8,073 nucleotides of DNA from a bacterium (GTDB lineage: Bacteria; Chloroflexota; Dormibacteria; UBA8260; Bog-877). The notes below the pieces were generated by a model, which was not told the DNA's origin, did not search any database, and worked only from the letters and a program-made list of their open reading frames with translations. Every line of letters begins with the position of its first letter. The first letter of the stretch is position 1. The stretch lies in NCBI GenBank assembly GCA_021791455.1, contig JAJYWM010000232.1, positions 1-8,073 on the forward strand. Direction: 5' to 3'. This document shows positions 1 through 5,809 of this stretch, in pieces. Both the position numbers and the translations under genes were made by a program.

Positions 1-48
1 CCCTGACCGGCACCGGCGACGCCAGGCGGGCCGTATGTCGAAAAGGTG

Positions 49-72
49 CTATCTTAGTGATATCAGATTATT
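49..72. promoter_or_regulatory. AT-rich patch with palindrome upstream of the SPFH operon
   Basis: A short AT-rich island in GC-rich DNA lies 22 to 45 bases upstream of the SPFH start. It contains a perfect 8-bp palindrome, TGATATCA (58-65). The tetramer TATC occurs at 50-53 and again at 61-64, which is 11 bases or about one helical turn apart. Such spacing would suit a ribbon-helix-helix repressor, and one is encoded in this operon (1006-1200), so autoregulation is a plausible inference. I could not find a convincing -35/-10 pair here, so the promoter itself is not placed. Confidence 0.35.
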
Positions 73-93
73 CGCGCAGTGGAGGTGGGGGCG

Positions 94-1002
94 TTGAACC
101 AAGACCCAGAGGAAGCTGGCCGGGGTCGTTTCGGGGTCAGGGGATTGCGGGCTGGGATCGCAGAGCGGCCGGCATGGCGGATCAACGGATGGCTGGGCGT
201 GCTGGTGGCTGCGGTAGCGGTGGCGACAAAGATCTTCCTGGTCGGTTCCGGGTCAACCGCCGCCTCGGTCGCGCTCATCCTGGTCGCGTTGGTGATCCTC
301 GCGTCGCTGGTCGTGGTGCAGCCCGGACAGACCAGGGTTGTGCGCTTCTTCGGCAGCTACGCGGGGACGGTGCGCGCGACCGGCCTCTCTTGGACCGTGC
401 CCCTCTCGACCCGGCGGATGGTCAGCCTCAGGGTGCGCAACTTTGAGACGAACCACCTGAAGGTCAACGACAGCGACGGAAACCCGGTGGAGATAGCGGT
501 GATCGTGGTCTGGCAGGTTTGCGACACGGCCCGGGCACTTTACGCGGTCGACGACTACCCGGCCTTCGTTCGGGTGCAGGCGGAGTCGGCGCTGCGTCAC
601 GTCGCCACGACCCACCCCTACGACGACCCCGAGGCGGGCCGGCCCTCCCTGCGCGGCGCTACCGACATCGTGGCCTCCGAGCTTGCCGAGCAGATGGCCC
701 AGAGGGTGGGCATCGCCGGTGTGGAGATAGTGGAGGTGAGGATAAGCCATCTGGCGTATGCCCCCGAGATAGCCCAGGTCATGCTGCGGCGGCAGCAGGC
801 GAACGCTGTGGTGGCGGCCCGCGAGCGCATTGTCGATGGCGCCGTGGGGATGGTCCAGATGGCGCTCGACCAGCTCAGTGAGCGCAACGTGGTGGAACTC
901 GATGAGGAGCGCCGGGCGGCCATGGTCAGCAACCTCATGGTGGTCCTCTGCAGTGATCAGCCGGCCTCGCCCGTGGTCAACACCGGCACCCTGTATTCGT
1001 GA
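94..1002 (+). CDS. SPFH/band-7 domain membrane protein
   Basis: This is a stomatin/prohibitin/flotillin-like (SPFH) protein of 302 residues, expected to be membrane-anchored and to oligomerise in membrane microdomains. I chose the TTG start at 94 because a strong SD (GGAGG, 81-85) sits 8 bases upstream; in-frame GTG codons at 79 and 85 lie on or before that SD. Two hydrophobic segments (about 33-50 and 57-75) are followed directly by the SPFH domain, which opens with QPGQTRVVRFFGSY (76-89) and runs to about 260. The C-terminal part has a helical, alanine- and arginine-rich stretch, then LDEERRAAMVSNLMVVLC and a VVNTGTLYS tail, which I recognise as typical of the actinobacterial SPFH group. 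It is followed 3 bases later by a ribbon-helix-helix gene and is almost certainly cotranscribed with it. The family is clear; the specific cellular role is not known. Confidence 0.9.
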   Translation: MNQDPEEAGRGRFGVRGLRAGIAERPAWRINGWLGVLVAAVAVATKIFLVGSGSTAASVALILVALVILASLVVVQPGQTRVVRFFGSYAGTVRATGLSWTVPLSTRRMVSLRVRNFETNHLKVNDSDGNPVEIAVIVVWQVCDTARALYAVDDYPAFVRVQAESALRHVATTHPYDDPEAGRPSLRGATDIVASELAEQMAQRVGIAGVEIVEVRISHLAYAPEIAQVMLRRQQANAVVAARERIVDGAVGMVQMALDQLSERNVVELDEERRAAMVSNLMVVLCSDQPASPVVNTGTLYS

Positions 1003-1005
1003 TCC

Positions 1006-1200
1006 GTGGCTGACCGCAAGCCAGTCCTGCTGCGCCTGGACCCAGGGGTCCACGACGCCCTGGCAAGGTGGGCTGCGGATGACCTGCGCAGCCTCAACGC
1101 CCAGGTCGAGATGGTGCTACGCGAGGCACTGGACAGAGCGGGTCGGCTGCCCAGATCCGTCGGCCCGATGCCGCGGCGAGGCCGGCCGCCGGCGGCCTGA
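1006..1200 (+). CDS. Arc-type ribbon-helix-helix DNA-binding protein
   Basis: This small protein of 64 residues has the layout of a ribbon-helix-helix (Arc/MetJ/CopG class) DNA-binding protein. It has a short strand, KPVLLRLDP (about 5-13), a first helix GVHDALARWAADDL (about 14-27), a turn, and a second helix NAQVEMVLREALDRAG (about 31-46). A basic, proline-rich tail (RRGRPP) follows. Such proteins bind DNA as dimers through the paired strands. The GTG start lies 3 bases after the SPFH stop and has no clear SD of its own, so translation is probably coupled to the upstream gene. No toxin gene is adjacent, so I read it as an operon regulator or an SPFH partner rather than an antitoxin. Its target is unknown; the palindrome at 58-65 is a candidate. 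Confidence 0.82.
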   Translation: MADRKPVLLRLDPGVHDALARWAADDLRSLNAQVEMVLREALDRAGRLPRSVGPMPRRGRPPAA

Positions 1201-1215
1201 CTGGCATTTCCTTTT

Positions 1216-1235
1216 GGGCCCCGACACCGGGGCTC
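1216..1235 (+). terminator. Weak GC-rich hairpin after the SPFH operon
   Basis: Sixteen bases after the ribbon-helix-helix stop, GGGCCCCG and CGGGGCTC form an 8-bp stem (one G-U pair) around the loop ACAC. No T-run follows, so it is only a possible terminator of the type seen in GC-rich bacteria. The sequence from 1236 to 1300 holds no gene that I can support. Confidence 0.35.
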
Positions 1236-1302
1236 CTGGCGATCATGGCGGCCGCTGGCCGGGGCCATTCCACCACGACTGCTGATTTTCTTCTCTTGGG
1301 TG

Positions 1303-1331
1303 TTGGCAAATCAGGGAAGGCGAGCTAGAAT
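1303..1331 (+). promoter_or_regulatory. Sigma70-type promoter of the secreted-protein gene
   Basis: TTGGCA (1303-1308) and TAGAAT (1326-1331) are separated by exactly 17 bases. Each box matches the housekeeping consensus at 5 of 6 positions. The predicted start of transcription is near 1338, about 190 bases before the TTG start at 1527. No other gene lies between, so this should drive the secreted-protein gene, probably strongly and constitutively unless the leader regulates it. Confidence 0.75.
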
Positions 1332-1335
1332 GCGT

Positions 1336-1526
1336 CCCGCAGAGGCGGGCTGGGGCGGAGGCGCTCCACTCGCCAGGGGCTGGTCGTTGCAGGGGAGGTG
1401 GTGCACGAGCGCCGGGGGGCGTGTGGGTGCCGGCCGCCAAGAGGTCTGAGCTTAAGCCGCGCTCGCTCTTCTCGTCCGGCCAGGAATTAGATCTGCGTTG
1501 CGTCTTCGGACAGGGAGGGAACTGTT
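1336..1526 (+). promoter_or_regulatory. Long, foldable 5' leader of the secreted-protein gene
   Basis: About 190 bases of probable untranslated leader show several self-complementary segments. CCCGC/GCGGG closes an AGAG loop (1336-1349). GGCGCTC (1360-1366) pairs with GAGCGCC (1407-1413). A nested hairpin uses GGCC/GGCC, AAGAG/CTCTT and GAGC/GCTC (1432-1481). The SD GGAGGGA (1514-1520) ends the leader. I recognise no known riboswitch class. GC-rich RNA folds readily, so regulation by this leader is only a possibility. Confidence 0.3.
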
Positions 1527-3275
1527 TTGTCAAGATCGCGCATCATGTATGGCGCGCGCGGCAAATTGGCCGCGCTGCTGGGGCTCGCGGCCCTGGCGGC
1601 GGGGGTACAGCTGCTGAGCACGCCCATCTCACTGGCGTCGGCCGGCACCTCGTGGTCGGGGGCCGGGGCGCGGGGAGAGTTGGACTGCAACGGGTACAGC
1701 ACGGTTGAGTCTGCGGTCAAGATCACCCTGCCGTGCACCGACCCGCACGGCGCCAACGGCGCCCGCTTCTACGACAACGGCTACTACGTTGGGCACGACG
1801 AGCCCAACCTCCGCTTCATATCCAACGCCTATGGTTCCGGGTCGAACGTGACCTGGACCGAGACGCTGCCGGTGGACCCGTCCGCTCTGCCCACCGTCAA
1901 GACCCCGGGCAACGACATCACTCACTTCTTCGAGTTGTCGGTCGCGCCCTGGTACTCGATGGCGCTCTGCGACCCGCAGTCCTACCCGCAGCTGCCCTGC
2001 ACTCCCATGGACAACCACAACGCGGCCACCTCGACCTTCGAGGGTGGCGGCAGCGCGTTCATGGAGCTGCAGTTCTATCCACCCGGATTTGCTCCCTTCG
2101 CCGACAGCATCAGCTGCAACATCCCCGGGAGCAAGAACCCGCTGACCGACGGCAACGGTGGTTGGTGCGCCGCGCTCACCATCGACAGCCTGGAGTGCAA
2201 CTACAACTTCAAGTACTGCAACCCAGCCTGTGAGGAGCCGGTCAACTTCGCCTTCATCCAGCGCAACGGCGTGCCCACGGGGCCGCCCAGCCCGCAGAAG
2301 GCCAACCTCGCGTCCTTCACCCCGAACCAGGAGACCCTGTTCTTCAAGCCGGGAGACACGATCCGGACCCACATCTTCGACAACCGATCCATGGGGGCTC
2401 TGGAAGCGGTGGTGACGGATCTCACCACCGGCCAGTCCGGCTACATGGTCGCCTCGGCTCAGAACGGGTTCATGAACACCAACATCGGAACCTGCAAGGG
2501 CACGCCCTACAGCTTCCAGCCGGAGTACAGCTCAGCCTCGTACCAGAACACCGTGCCGTGGGCGGCGCTGGCGACCGATATCAGCACCACCTTCGAGATC
2601 GGGCACTTCACCCCCTGCACGTCGCTGCTCAACCCCGTGAACGGCACAACCGAGTTCGGCGAGTGCGCGGGCCCGTACGAGAGCAGCACGGTGCCTGATG
2701 GGACGTACGTCCCTGGAACCACGACCCCGATCGAGGCAAGTCCTAATGGGGACGGCCCCTGCTTCGCGGCCGGCGATACCCATGGCGGTGCGGCCTCCGG
2801 CGGTGAGACCACCGCGCCCAACGAGGTGACGGGCTGCACCAACTCCAACGATGGAGGGGACCTGGATTACGACGGGACTCCCTACTGGCAGGACTGGTCC
2901 AACAGCCTCAAGCCCGACCGGCATCCGAGCTCGATGGTGATCCAACCACCGACCTTCATGGCGGGCGGTCAGGCGACCGGCTACCAGGAAGTCCAGTTCG
3001 AGACCGACAATCCGGCGTCTGACTACCGCTGCAACATCACGACCGGCAGCGGATGCACCGTTCCACCTCCGGGACCGGGCAACTTCTACCCGTATTGGAC
3101 CCAGGTCCAGACCGGACACATGGCCTGTGATTGGGAATTCGGCAACATGACCAATGGCAACACCTTTGGCAAGGCCGCCCAATACGGCACCGCAGGCAAT
3201 GCGGGCAACGGATACAACGGCACCCAGGCCAGCAATCCCATGCCGCTGGCCAGCAACGGTTGCGTGATGTCCTGA
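1527..3275 (+). CDS. Secreted cysteine-rich protein of unknown function
   Basis: The product is 582 residues. The TTG start at 1527 has the SD GGAGG (1514-1518) 8 bases upstream. The N-terminus is a classical signal peptide: basic residues to about 13, a hydrophobic core (14-30), and an ASA cleavage site after residue 39. The mature part is rich in Gly, Asn, Thr, Pro and aromatics and carries 18 cysteines, none of them in the signal peptide, which suggests a disulfide-stabilised extracellular protein. Distinctive segments include FYDNGYYVGHDEP (81-93), MELQFYPPGFAPF, FAFIQRNGVPTGPPSPQ and GDLDYDGTPYWQDW. I recall similar uncharacterised secreted proteins in soil actinobacteria and Chloroflexota, but no function. 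There is no cell-wall sorting motif, lipobox or C-terminal membrane anchor, so it is probably released. The gene has its own promoter and a hairpin after its stop, so it is probably monocistronic. Confidence 0.85.
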   Translation: MSRSRIMYGARGKLAALLGLAALAAGVQLLSTPISLASAGTSWSGAGARGELDCNGYSTVESAVKITLPCTDPHGANGARFYDNGYYVGHDEPNLRFISNAYGSGSNVTWTETLPVDPSALPTVKTPGNDITHFFELSVAPWYSMALCDPQSYPQLPCTPMDNHNAATSTFEGGGSAFMELQFYPPGFAPFADSISCNIPGSKNPLTDGNGGWCAALTIDSLECNYNFKYCNPACEEPVNFAFIQRNGVPTGPPSPQKANLASFTPNQETLFFKPGDTIRTHIFDNRSMGALEAVVTDLTTGQSGYMVASAQNGFMNTNIGTCKGTPYSFQPEYSSASYQNTVPWAALATDISTTFEIGHFTPCTSLLNPVNGTTEFGECAGPYESSTVPDGTYVPGTTTPIEASPNGDGPCFAAGDTHGGAASGGETTAPNEVTGCTNSNDGGDLDYDGTPYWQDWSNSLKPDRHPSSMVIQPPTFMAGGQATGYQEVQFETDNPASDYRCNITTGSGCTVPPPGPGNFYPYWTQVQTGHMACDWEFGNMTNGNTFGKAAQYGTAGNAGNGYNGTQASNPMPLASNGCVMS

Positions 3276-3288
3276 GCCCGGCGGCGAC

Positions 3289-3319
3289 GGATCCGGGGCG
3301 GCCGAGCCGCCTCGGATCC
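3289..3319 (+). terminator. Strong hairpin terminator after the secreted-protein gene
   Basis: Thirteen bases after the stop codon, a 14-bp stem (3289-3302 with 3306-3319; 13 Watson-Crick pairs and one G-U) closes a CGA loop. No T-run follows, which is common for terminators in high-GC bacteria. Its position and stability make it a likely transcription end for the secreted-protein gene. I see nothing codable from 3320 to 3441. Confidence 0.7.
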
Positions 3320-3441
3320 ACCATTCCCCACAGTCCCGACACTACGGCTGGTGGTCGTGGGCGAGGGAACGGTGGTCTCCATGTGGCCGGGATCTAAGCC
3401 TCCGGTTGCCCATGACAGCTGGCGGAGCTGGACCACGACTG

Positions 3442-3473
3442 GCCTACCGGCCCGGATGCCAGGGACGGTAGGC
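3442..3473. repeat. Inverted repeat, 8-bp arms
   Basis: GCCTACCG (3442-3449) and CGGTAGGC (3466-3473) are perfect inverted arms around a 16-base spacer. They lie in the 503-base gap between the secreted-protein and adaptor genes, about 90 bases upstream of the adaptor promoter. This could be a second terminator hairpin or a protein-binding site. Confidence 0.35.
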
Positions 3474-3504
3474 GCCACCTGCCCGAACGCTCCTTGGGCG
3501 TCTG

Positions 3505-3531
3505 GGCCTGGGAATTTGTGAACCCAAGGCC
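3505..3531. repeat. Inverted repeat, 8-bp arms with one bulge
   Basis: GGCCTGGG (3505-3512) pairs with CCCAAGGCC (3523-3531) with one bulged A, around a 10-base AT-rich loop. It directly precedes the perfect palindrome at 3538-3555, so two dyads are stacked upstream of the adaptor promoter. Function is not known. Confidence 0.3.
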
Positions 3532-3537
3532 AGCCAT

Positions 3538-3555
3538 GGCGTTCTCACGAACGCC
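3538..3555. promoter_or_regulatory. Perfect 7+4+7 palindrome upstream of the adaptor promoter
   Basis: GGCGTTC and GAACGCC are perfect inverted arms around TCAC, ending 5 bases before the -35 box at 3561. Its symmetry and position suit a dimeric regulator, either an activator touching RNA polymerase or a repressor. It is not an SOS box, because the GTTC and GAAC halves are in the opposite order. No regulator gene is present nearby. Confidence 0.45.
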
Positions 3556-3560
3556 GGCCC

Positions 3561-3589
3561 TTGACAGATTTCCCCGAGGTTTGTAGGCT
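3561..3589 (+). promoter_or_regulatory. Sigma70-type promoter of the adaptor gene
   Basis: A perfect TTGACA (3561-3566) is followed after 17 bases by TAGGCT (3584-3589), a -10 form common in actinobacteria. Transcription should begin near 3595-3597, about 180 bases before the GTG start at 3779. No other gene intervenes. Confidence 0.8.
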
Positions 3590-3595
3590 GACGCA

Positions 3596-3778
3596 GTTCG
3601 CCGACTGCGGCGTGCAGCGAGGGAAGAGAAGGGATCGGCGAAGGAAGGAGGGCTGCGGCCAGGTTGGCCGGAGCCGGTGATCCCCGAGAGCTGGGCTGTG
3701 GCGTGGGGCCACCAGCCAGGGGACACGGGGCCGGAGTGCCCGGTTCCACCCTCCGGAGCCCATCAGGGAGGATGGCTT
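3596..3778 (+). promoter_or_regulatory. Structured 5' leader of the adaptor gene
   Basis: The predicted transcript opens with TTCGCCGA (3597-3604), which pairs perfectly with TCGGCGAA (3635-3642). Inside this stem, CTGC (3605-3608) pairs with GCAG (3614-3617). A second stem joins 3694-3702 with 3708-3717 (9 bp, one bulge). A third joins 3728-3736 with 3751-3761, built on CCGGAG/CTCCGG, and ends 4 bases before the SD GGGAGGA (3766-3772). This is compatible with a cis-regulatory RNA, but I recognise no known class. Confidence 0.35.
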
Positions 3779-4924
3779 GTGGCTATCGAGACCGGGTCGC
3801 AGACGCAACCCAAGATTGAGGTTAACGGCAGGTCCTCTTGGCCGGTCGCGCCAGGCCGCACCAGGAGTCGCCGGGCCCGCTTGCTGCGGCGCCTGGAGAT
3901 GGCCCTGGCCGGGTTGATTCTCGTGGCTGTGGTCCTGGGGCTTGTGTTCCTCGTGCGCAACGTCTTCATCGTGCCTCCCTCCAGCTTCCCCGCCGTGGTG
4001 CAACCGAGCACCATCTCCGACCTGCAATTCGCCACCTCCGGTCAGTTGGCGGCGGTGGACGTCTACCCCGGGGAACACGTGCGCCAGGGTCAGGTGCTGG
4101 CGACCCAGGACACGACCCTGCTGAAGTTGCGGCTCAGCTACGACCAGGCGACGCTGGCCGCGGACCAGGCGACCCTCAGCGCCATTCCAGGAGCGGTGAG
4201 CGCTCAGCACCACGGACTCAGCCTGGAGGTGACCCTGGCGCAGCAGGAGCTGAATGGGGCGGAGGCGCAGCTCGCTGCCGCGACGACGCCCCAGGCGCAG
4301 GCCGCCGCCAGCGCGGCGGTTGCGGCCGCCCAGACCAAGGTCGCCCTGGCCGAGAACGCGCTTCTCAACGGCACCACGACCAGCAGCAGCACCGCGCTCA
4401 GCGCGGCCCAGGCGGCGGTGGCGCGGGATGAGGCCGCGGTCGCTGCGGATCAGGTGGCGCTGCAGCAGGCTACGCTCACCGCGCCCTCCGCCGGTGTGAT
4501 CGCCGCCGTGGGCGGGACCGCCGGGGAGATAGCGGGGCCATCGGGGGTGACGGCTCCAGCTCCGGTCGGGTCCCAGGTGCCAACTTCGGCGGGCTTCAGC
4601 CTCTTCCCCCCAGCTCCGCAGGCGCCGACCGTGGGCGGGCAGCCCTCCAGCCAGCCGATGATCGCCTTCTATCCGGCGACATTCTGGGAGGCGGTCGCGG
4701 TGGTTCCCCAATCAGAGATCTTCTCGGTCCACCCCGGTGAGACGGCGCGAGTGACCGTGAATGGCCGCTCAGGCTCGATCGCAGGCCGGGTGGAGCGCGT
4801 GGACTCGGCTCCGATCTACGCCAATGGCGCTGCCAGTTACGACGTCGTGGTCCGGCTTGACCGCAGCCTGGGCTCTGGACTTCTGGGAATGTCGGCGAAC
4901 GTCAGCCTGGGGTCGCAATCGTGA
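3779..4924 (+). CDS. HlyD/MFP-type membrane adaptor protein
   Basis: A membrane-fusion-protein (HlyD/MacA-like) adaptor of 381 residues, anchored in the membrane with its bulk outside. The GTG start at 3779 has the SD GGAGG (3767-3771) 7 bases upstream; an in-frame GTG at 3677 would add 34 unconvincing residues. A basic N-terminal tail (27-38) is followed by one membrane segment (about 42-59). The first biotinyl-lipoyl half follows, with G88-x-L, PGEHVRQGQVL (97-107) and D111. An Ala/Gln-rich coiled-coil hairpin covers about 112-230, and the second lipoyl half has LTAPSAGVI (233-241). A Pro/Ser/Gly-rich insert (about 252-296) separates this from the C-terminal beta domain (about 301-381). No ABC or RND transporter gene is visible. 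The nearby polysaccharide synthase suggests a role in polymer export, by analogy with the HlyD-like part of Alg44. No PilZ-like segment is present. Confidence 0.85.
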   Translation: MAIETGSQTQPKIEVNGRSSWPVAPGRTRSRRARLLRRLEMALAGLILVAVVLGLVFLVRNVFIVPPSSFPAVVQPSTISDLQFATSGQLAAVDVYPGEHVRQGQVLATQDTTLLKLRLSYDQATLAADQATLSAIPGAVSAQHHGLSLEVTLAQQELNGAEAQLAAATTPQAQAAASAAVAAAQTKVALAENALLNGTTTSSSTALSAAQAAVARDEAAVAADQVALQQATLTAPSAGVIAAVGGTAGEIAGPSGVTAPAPVGSQVPTSAGFSLFPPAPQAPTVGGQPSSQPMIAFYPATFWEAVAVVPQSEIFSVHPGETARVTVNGRSGSIAGRVERVDSAPIYANGAASYDVVVRLDRSLGSGLLGMSANVSLGSQS

Positions 4925-5693
4925 CCGTCAAGCAATCGGAGGGATCAGTCCCGTCCCGATGAACAACCCTCAGGTGGTTCAGCAGGGCTGTCGCCAGGAC
5001 TGGGTTCTCGGGGCGGCAATGCGGGCAGCGGCGCCCCGGCCGGGGCACGTTCACCCAGAATCCGTCCACGTCCTGCGAGGTGAGCTCGATGCAGTGGAGC
5101 AGCTGCTCCAGGAAGACCTCGGCACCGGTCGGATTGGTGCTGACCCCGGCCGTCACCACGAGCTCCGGATTGGCGGCACGCGCTCTGAAGGCGACCTCCT
5201 TCACGAAGTTGGCGAAGAGCTCCGGCCGTCTCTCCAGGCGTTGGGACTGGATGTGGAAGAGCGCCACGTGGGGCGCCATGCGCTCGATGAGGCCGCAGCC
5301 GAGATACGCGCTCTCAGCCGAACCCGCCTGGGGCAGAAGGCGCTGCGCCAGGGTGAGGGCAGGCGCCGCTCCGAGCGCGATTGGGGTTCCTCGCACCAGG
5401 TCTGCCGCGCGGGCCACGAAGTCCCAGGGAACGGCCCGCTCTGGGCTGGGGGTGAGATCCCAGTTCTCCTGGTCGTAGAGGACGAGGCTCGGCATGGCGT
5501 ACCCCGCCAGGTGGTCGATGGTCCGGGTCACATCGCCGAAGCTGGCACAGTTGAAAGTCGGCACGCAATGTGCCTCACTCCAACTGTTGGTCCCAGGTGG
5601 CGGCCCGCCCAGCACGAGCCAGGTCAGCTTAGTCATGGTGCTCGGATCGAAGCCGAGCTCAGTCGTCAGCCGAAGCGCGCGGCTGGTGAGCAT
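4902..5693 (-). CDS. Probable TIM-barrel protein, possibly glycoside-hydrolase-like
   Basis: The fold-like pattern is alternating strands and helices. It runs from a strand LTWLVLGG through SLVLYDQENWDLTP (about 69-82 from this start), PIALGAAPAL, HVALFHIQSQ, LVVTAGVSTNP and VDGFWVNVP, as expected for a (beta/alpha)8 barrel. The YDxExWxxTP motif recalls uncharacterised glycoside-hydrolase-like proteins of soil bacteria, with acidic residues at a strand end. A CPHC motif (223-226) follows the last strand. The start is uncertain: I give ATG at 5693 (263 residues), but no candidate has a good SD. GTG 5819 (305 residues), TTG 5783 and ATG 5636 are alternatives, and third-position G/C bias appears to hold upstream to about 5760. 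There is no signal peptide in any version. The 3' end overlaps the adaptor's 3' end by 23 bases. The function is inferred and unproven. Confidence 0.68.
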   Translation of the reverse strand: MLTSRALRLTTELGFDPSTMTKLTWLVLGGPPPGTNSWSEAHCVPTFNCASFGDVTRTIDHLAGYAMPSLVLYDQENWDLTPSPERAVPWDFVARAADLVRGTPIALGAAPALTLAQRLLPQAGSAESAYLGCGLIERMAPHVALFHIQSQRLERRPELFANFVKEVAFRARAANPELVVTAGVSTNPTGAEVFLEQLLHCIELTSQDVDGFWVNVPRPGRRCPHCRPENPVLATALLNHLRVVHRDGTDPSDCLTVTIATPG

Positions 5694-5809
5694 CAGCAGC
5701 GGCCGCCGCAGTCCGGGGACCTCCGCCTCACTCAGAGCCCGGGGCGAGAGCCGATCGTTTGCCTCAGTCGGGCCGGGAATCAAGGGAAGACGCCTTCGGG
5801 GGACGCGAC
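5694..5809. other. Gap between divergent genes, no clear promoter
   Basis: This stretch separates the TIM-barrel start chosen here from the glycosyltransferase start. It must hold promoters for one or both genes, or be partly coding if the minus-strand gene starts at 5783 or 5819. I found no convincing -35/-10 pair on either strand. The glycosyltransferase SD (GGGGGA, 5798-5803) is at its right edge. Confidence 0.35.

Noticed and set aside
1..48. Tail of an upstream gene (TGA at 4-6)
   Set aside because: Only one or two codons would be inside the window, so no coding evidence exists.
1006..1200. Antitoxin of a toxin-antitoxin pair
   Set aside because: The fold is compatible, but the partner gene is an SPFH membrane protein and no small toxin-like frame is adjacent.
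1398..1490. Small upstream frame in the secreted-protein leader
   Set aside because: The SD-like GGAGG is 2 bases or less from the GTG codons, the product is Arg-rich, and no conserved peptide pattern is visible.
1336..1526. Known riboswitch (cyclic-di-GMP, cyclic-di-AMP, cobalamin, SAM)
   Set aside because: I could not find the conserved core sequences of these classes in the leader.
3538..3555. Possible SOS (LexA) box
   Set aside because: The actinobacterial and Gram-positive site has GAAC then GTTC around 4 bases; here the order is GTTC then GAAC.
3677..3778. N-terminal extension of the adaptor from GTG 3677
   Set aside because: Its SD is poor and too close, while GTG 3779 has GGAGG at ideal spacing; the extra residues look like untranslated leader.
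3545..4711. Long open frame on - opposite the adaptor gene
   Set aside because: The product is Arg/Gly/His-rich antisense translation, and the + frame has clear HlyD-type domains, an SD and a promoter.
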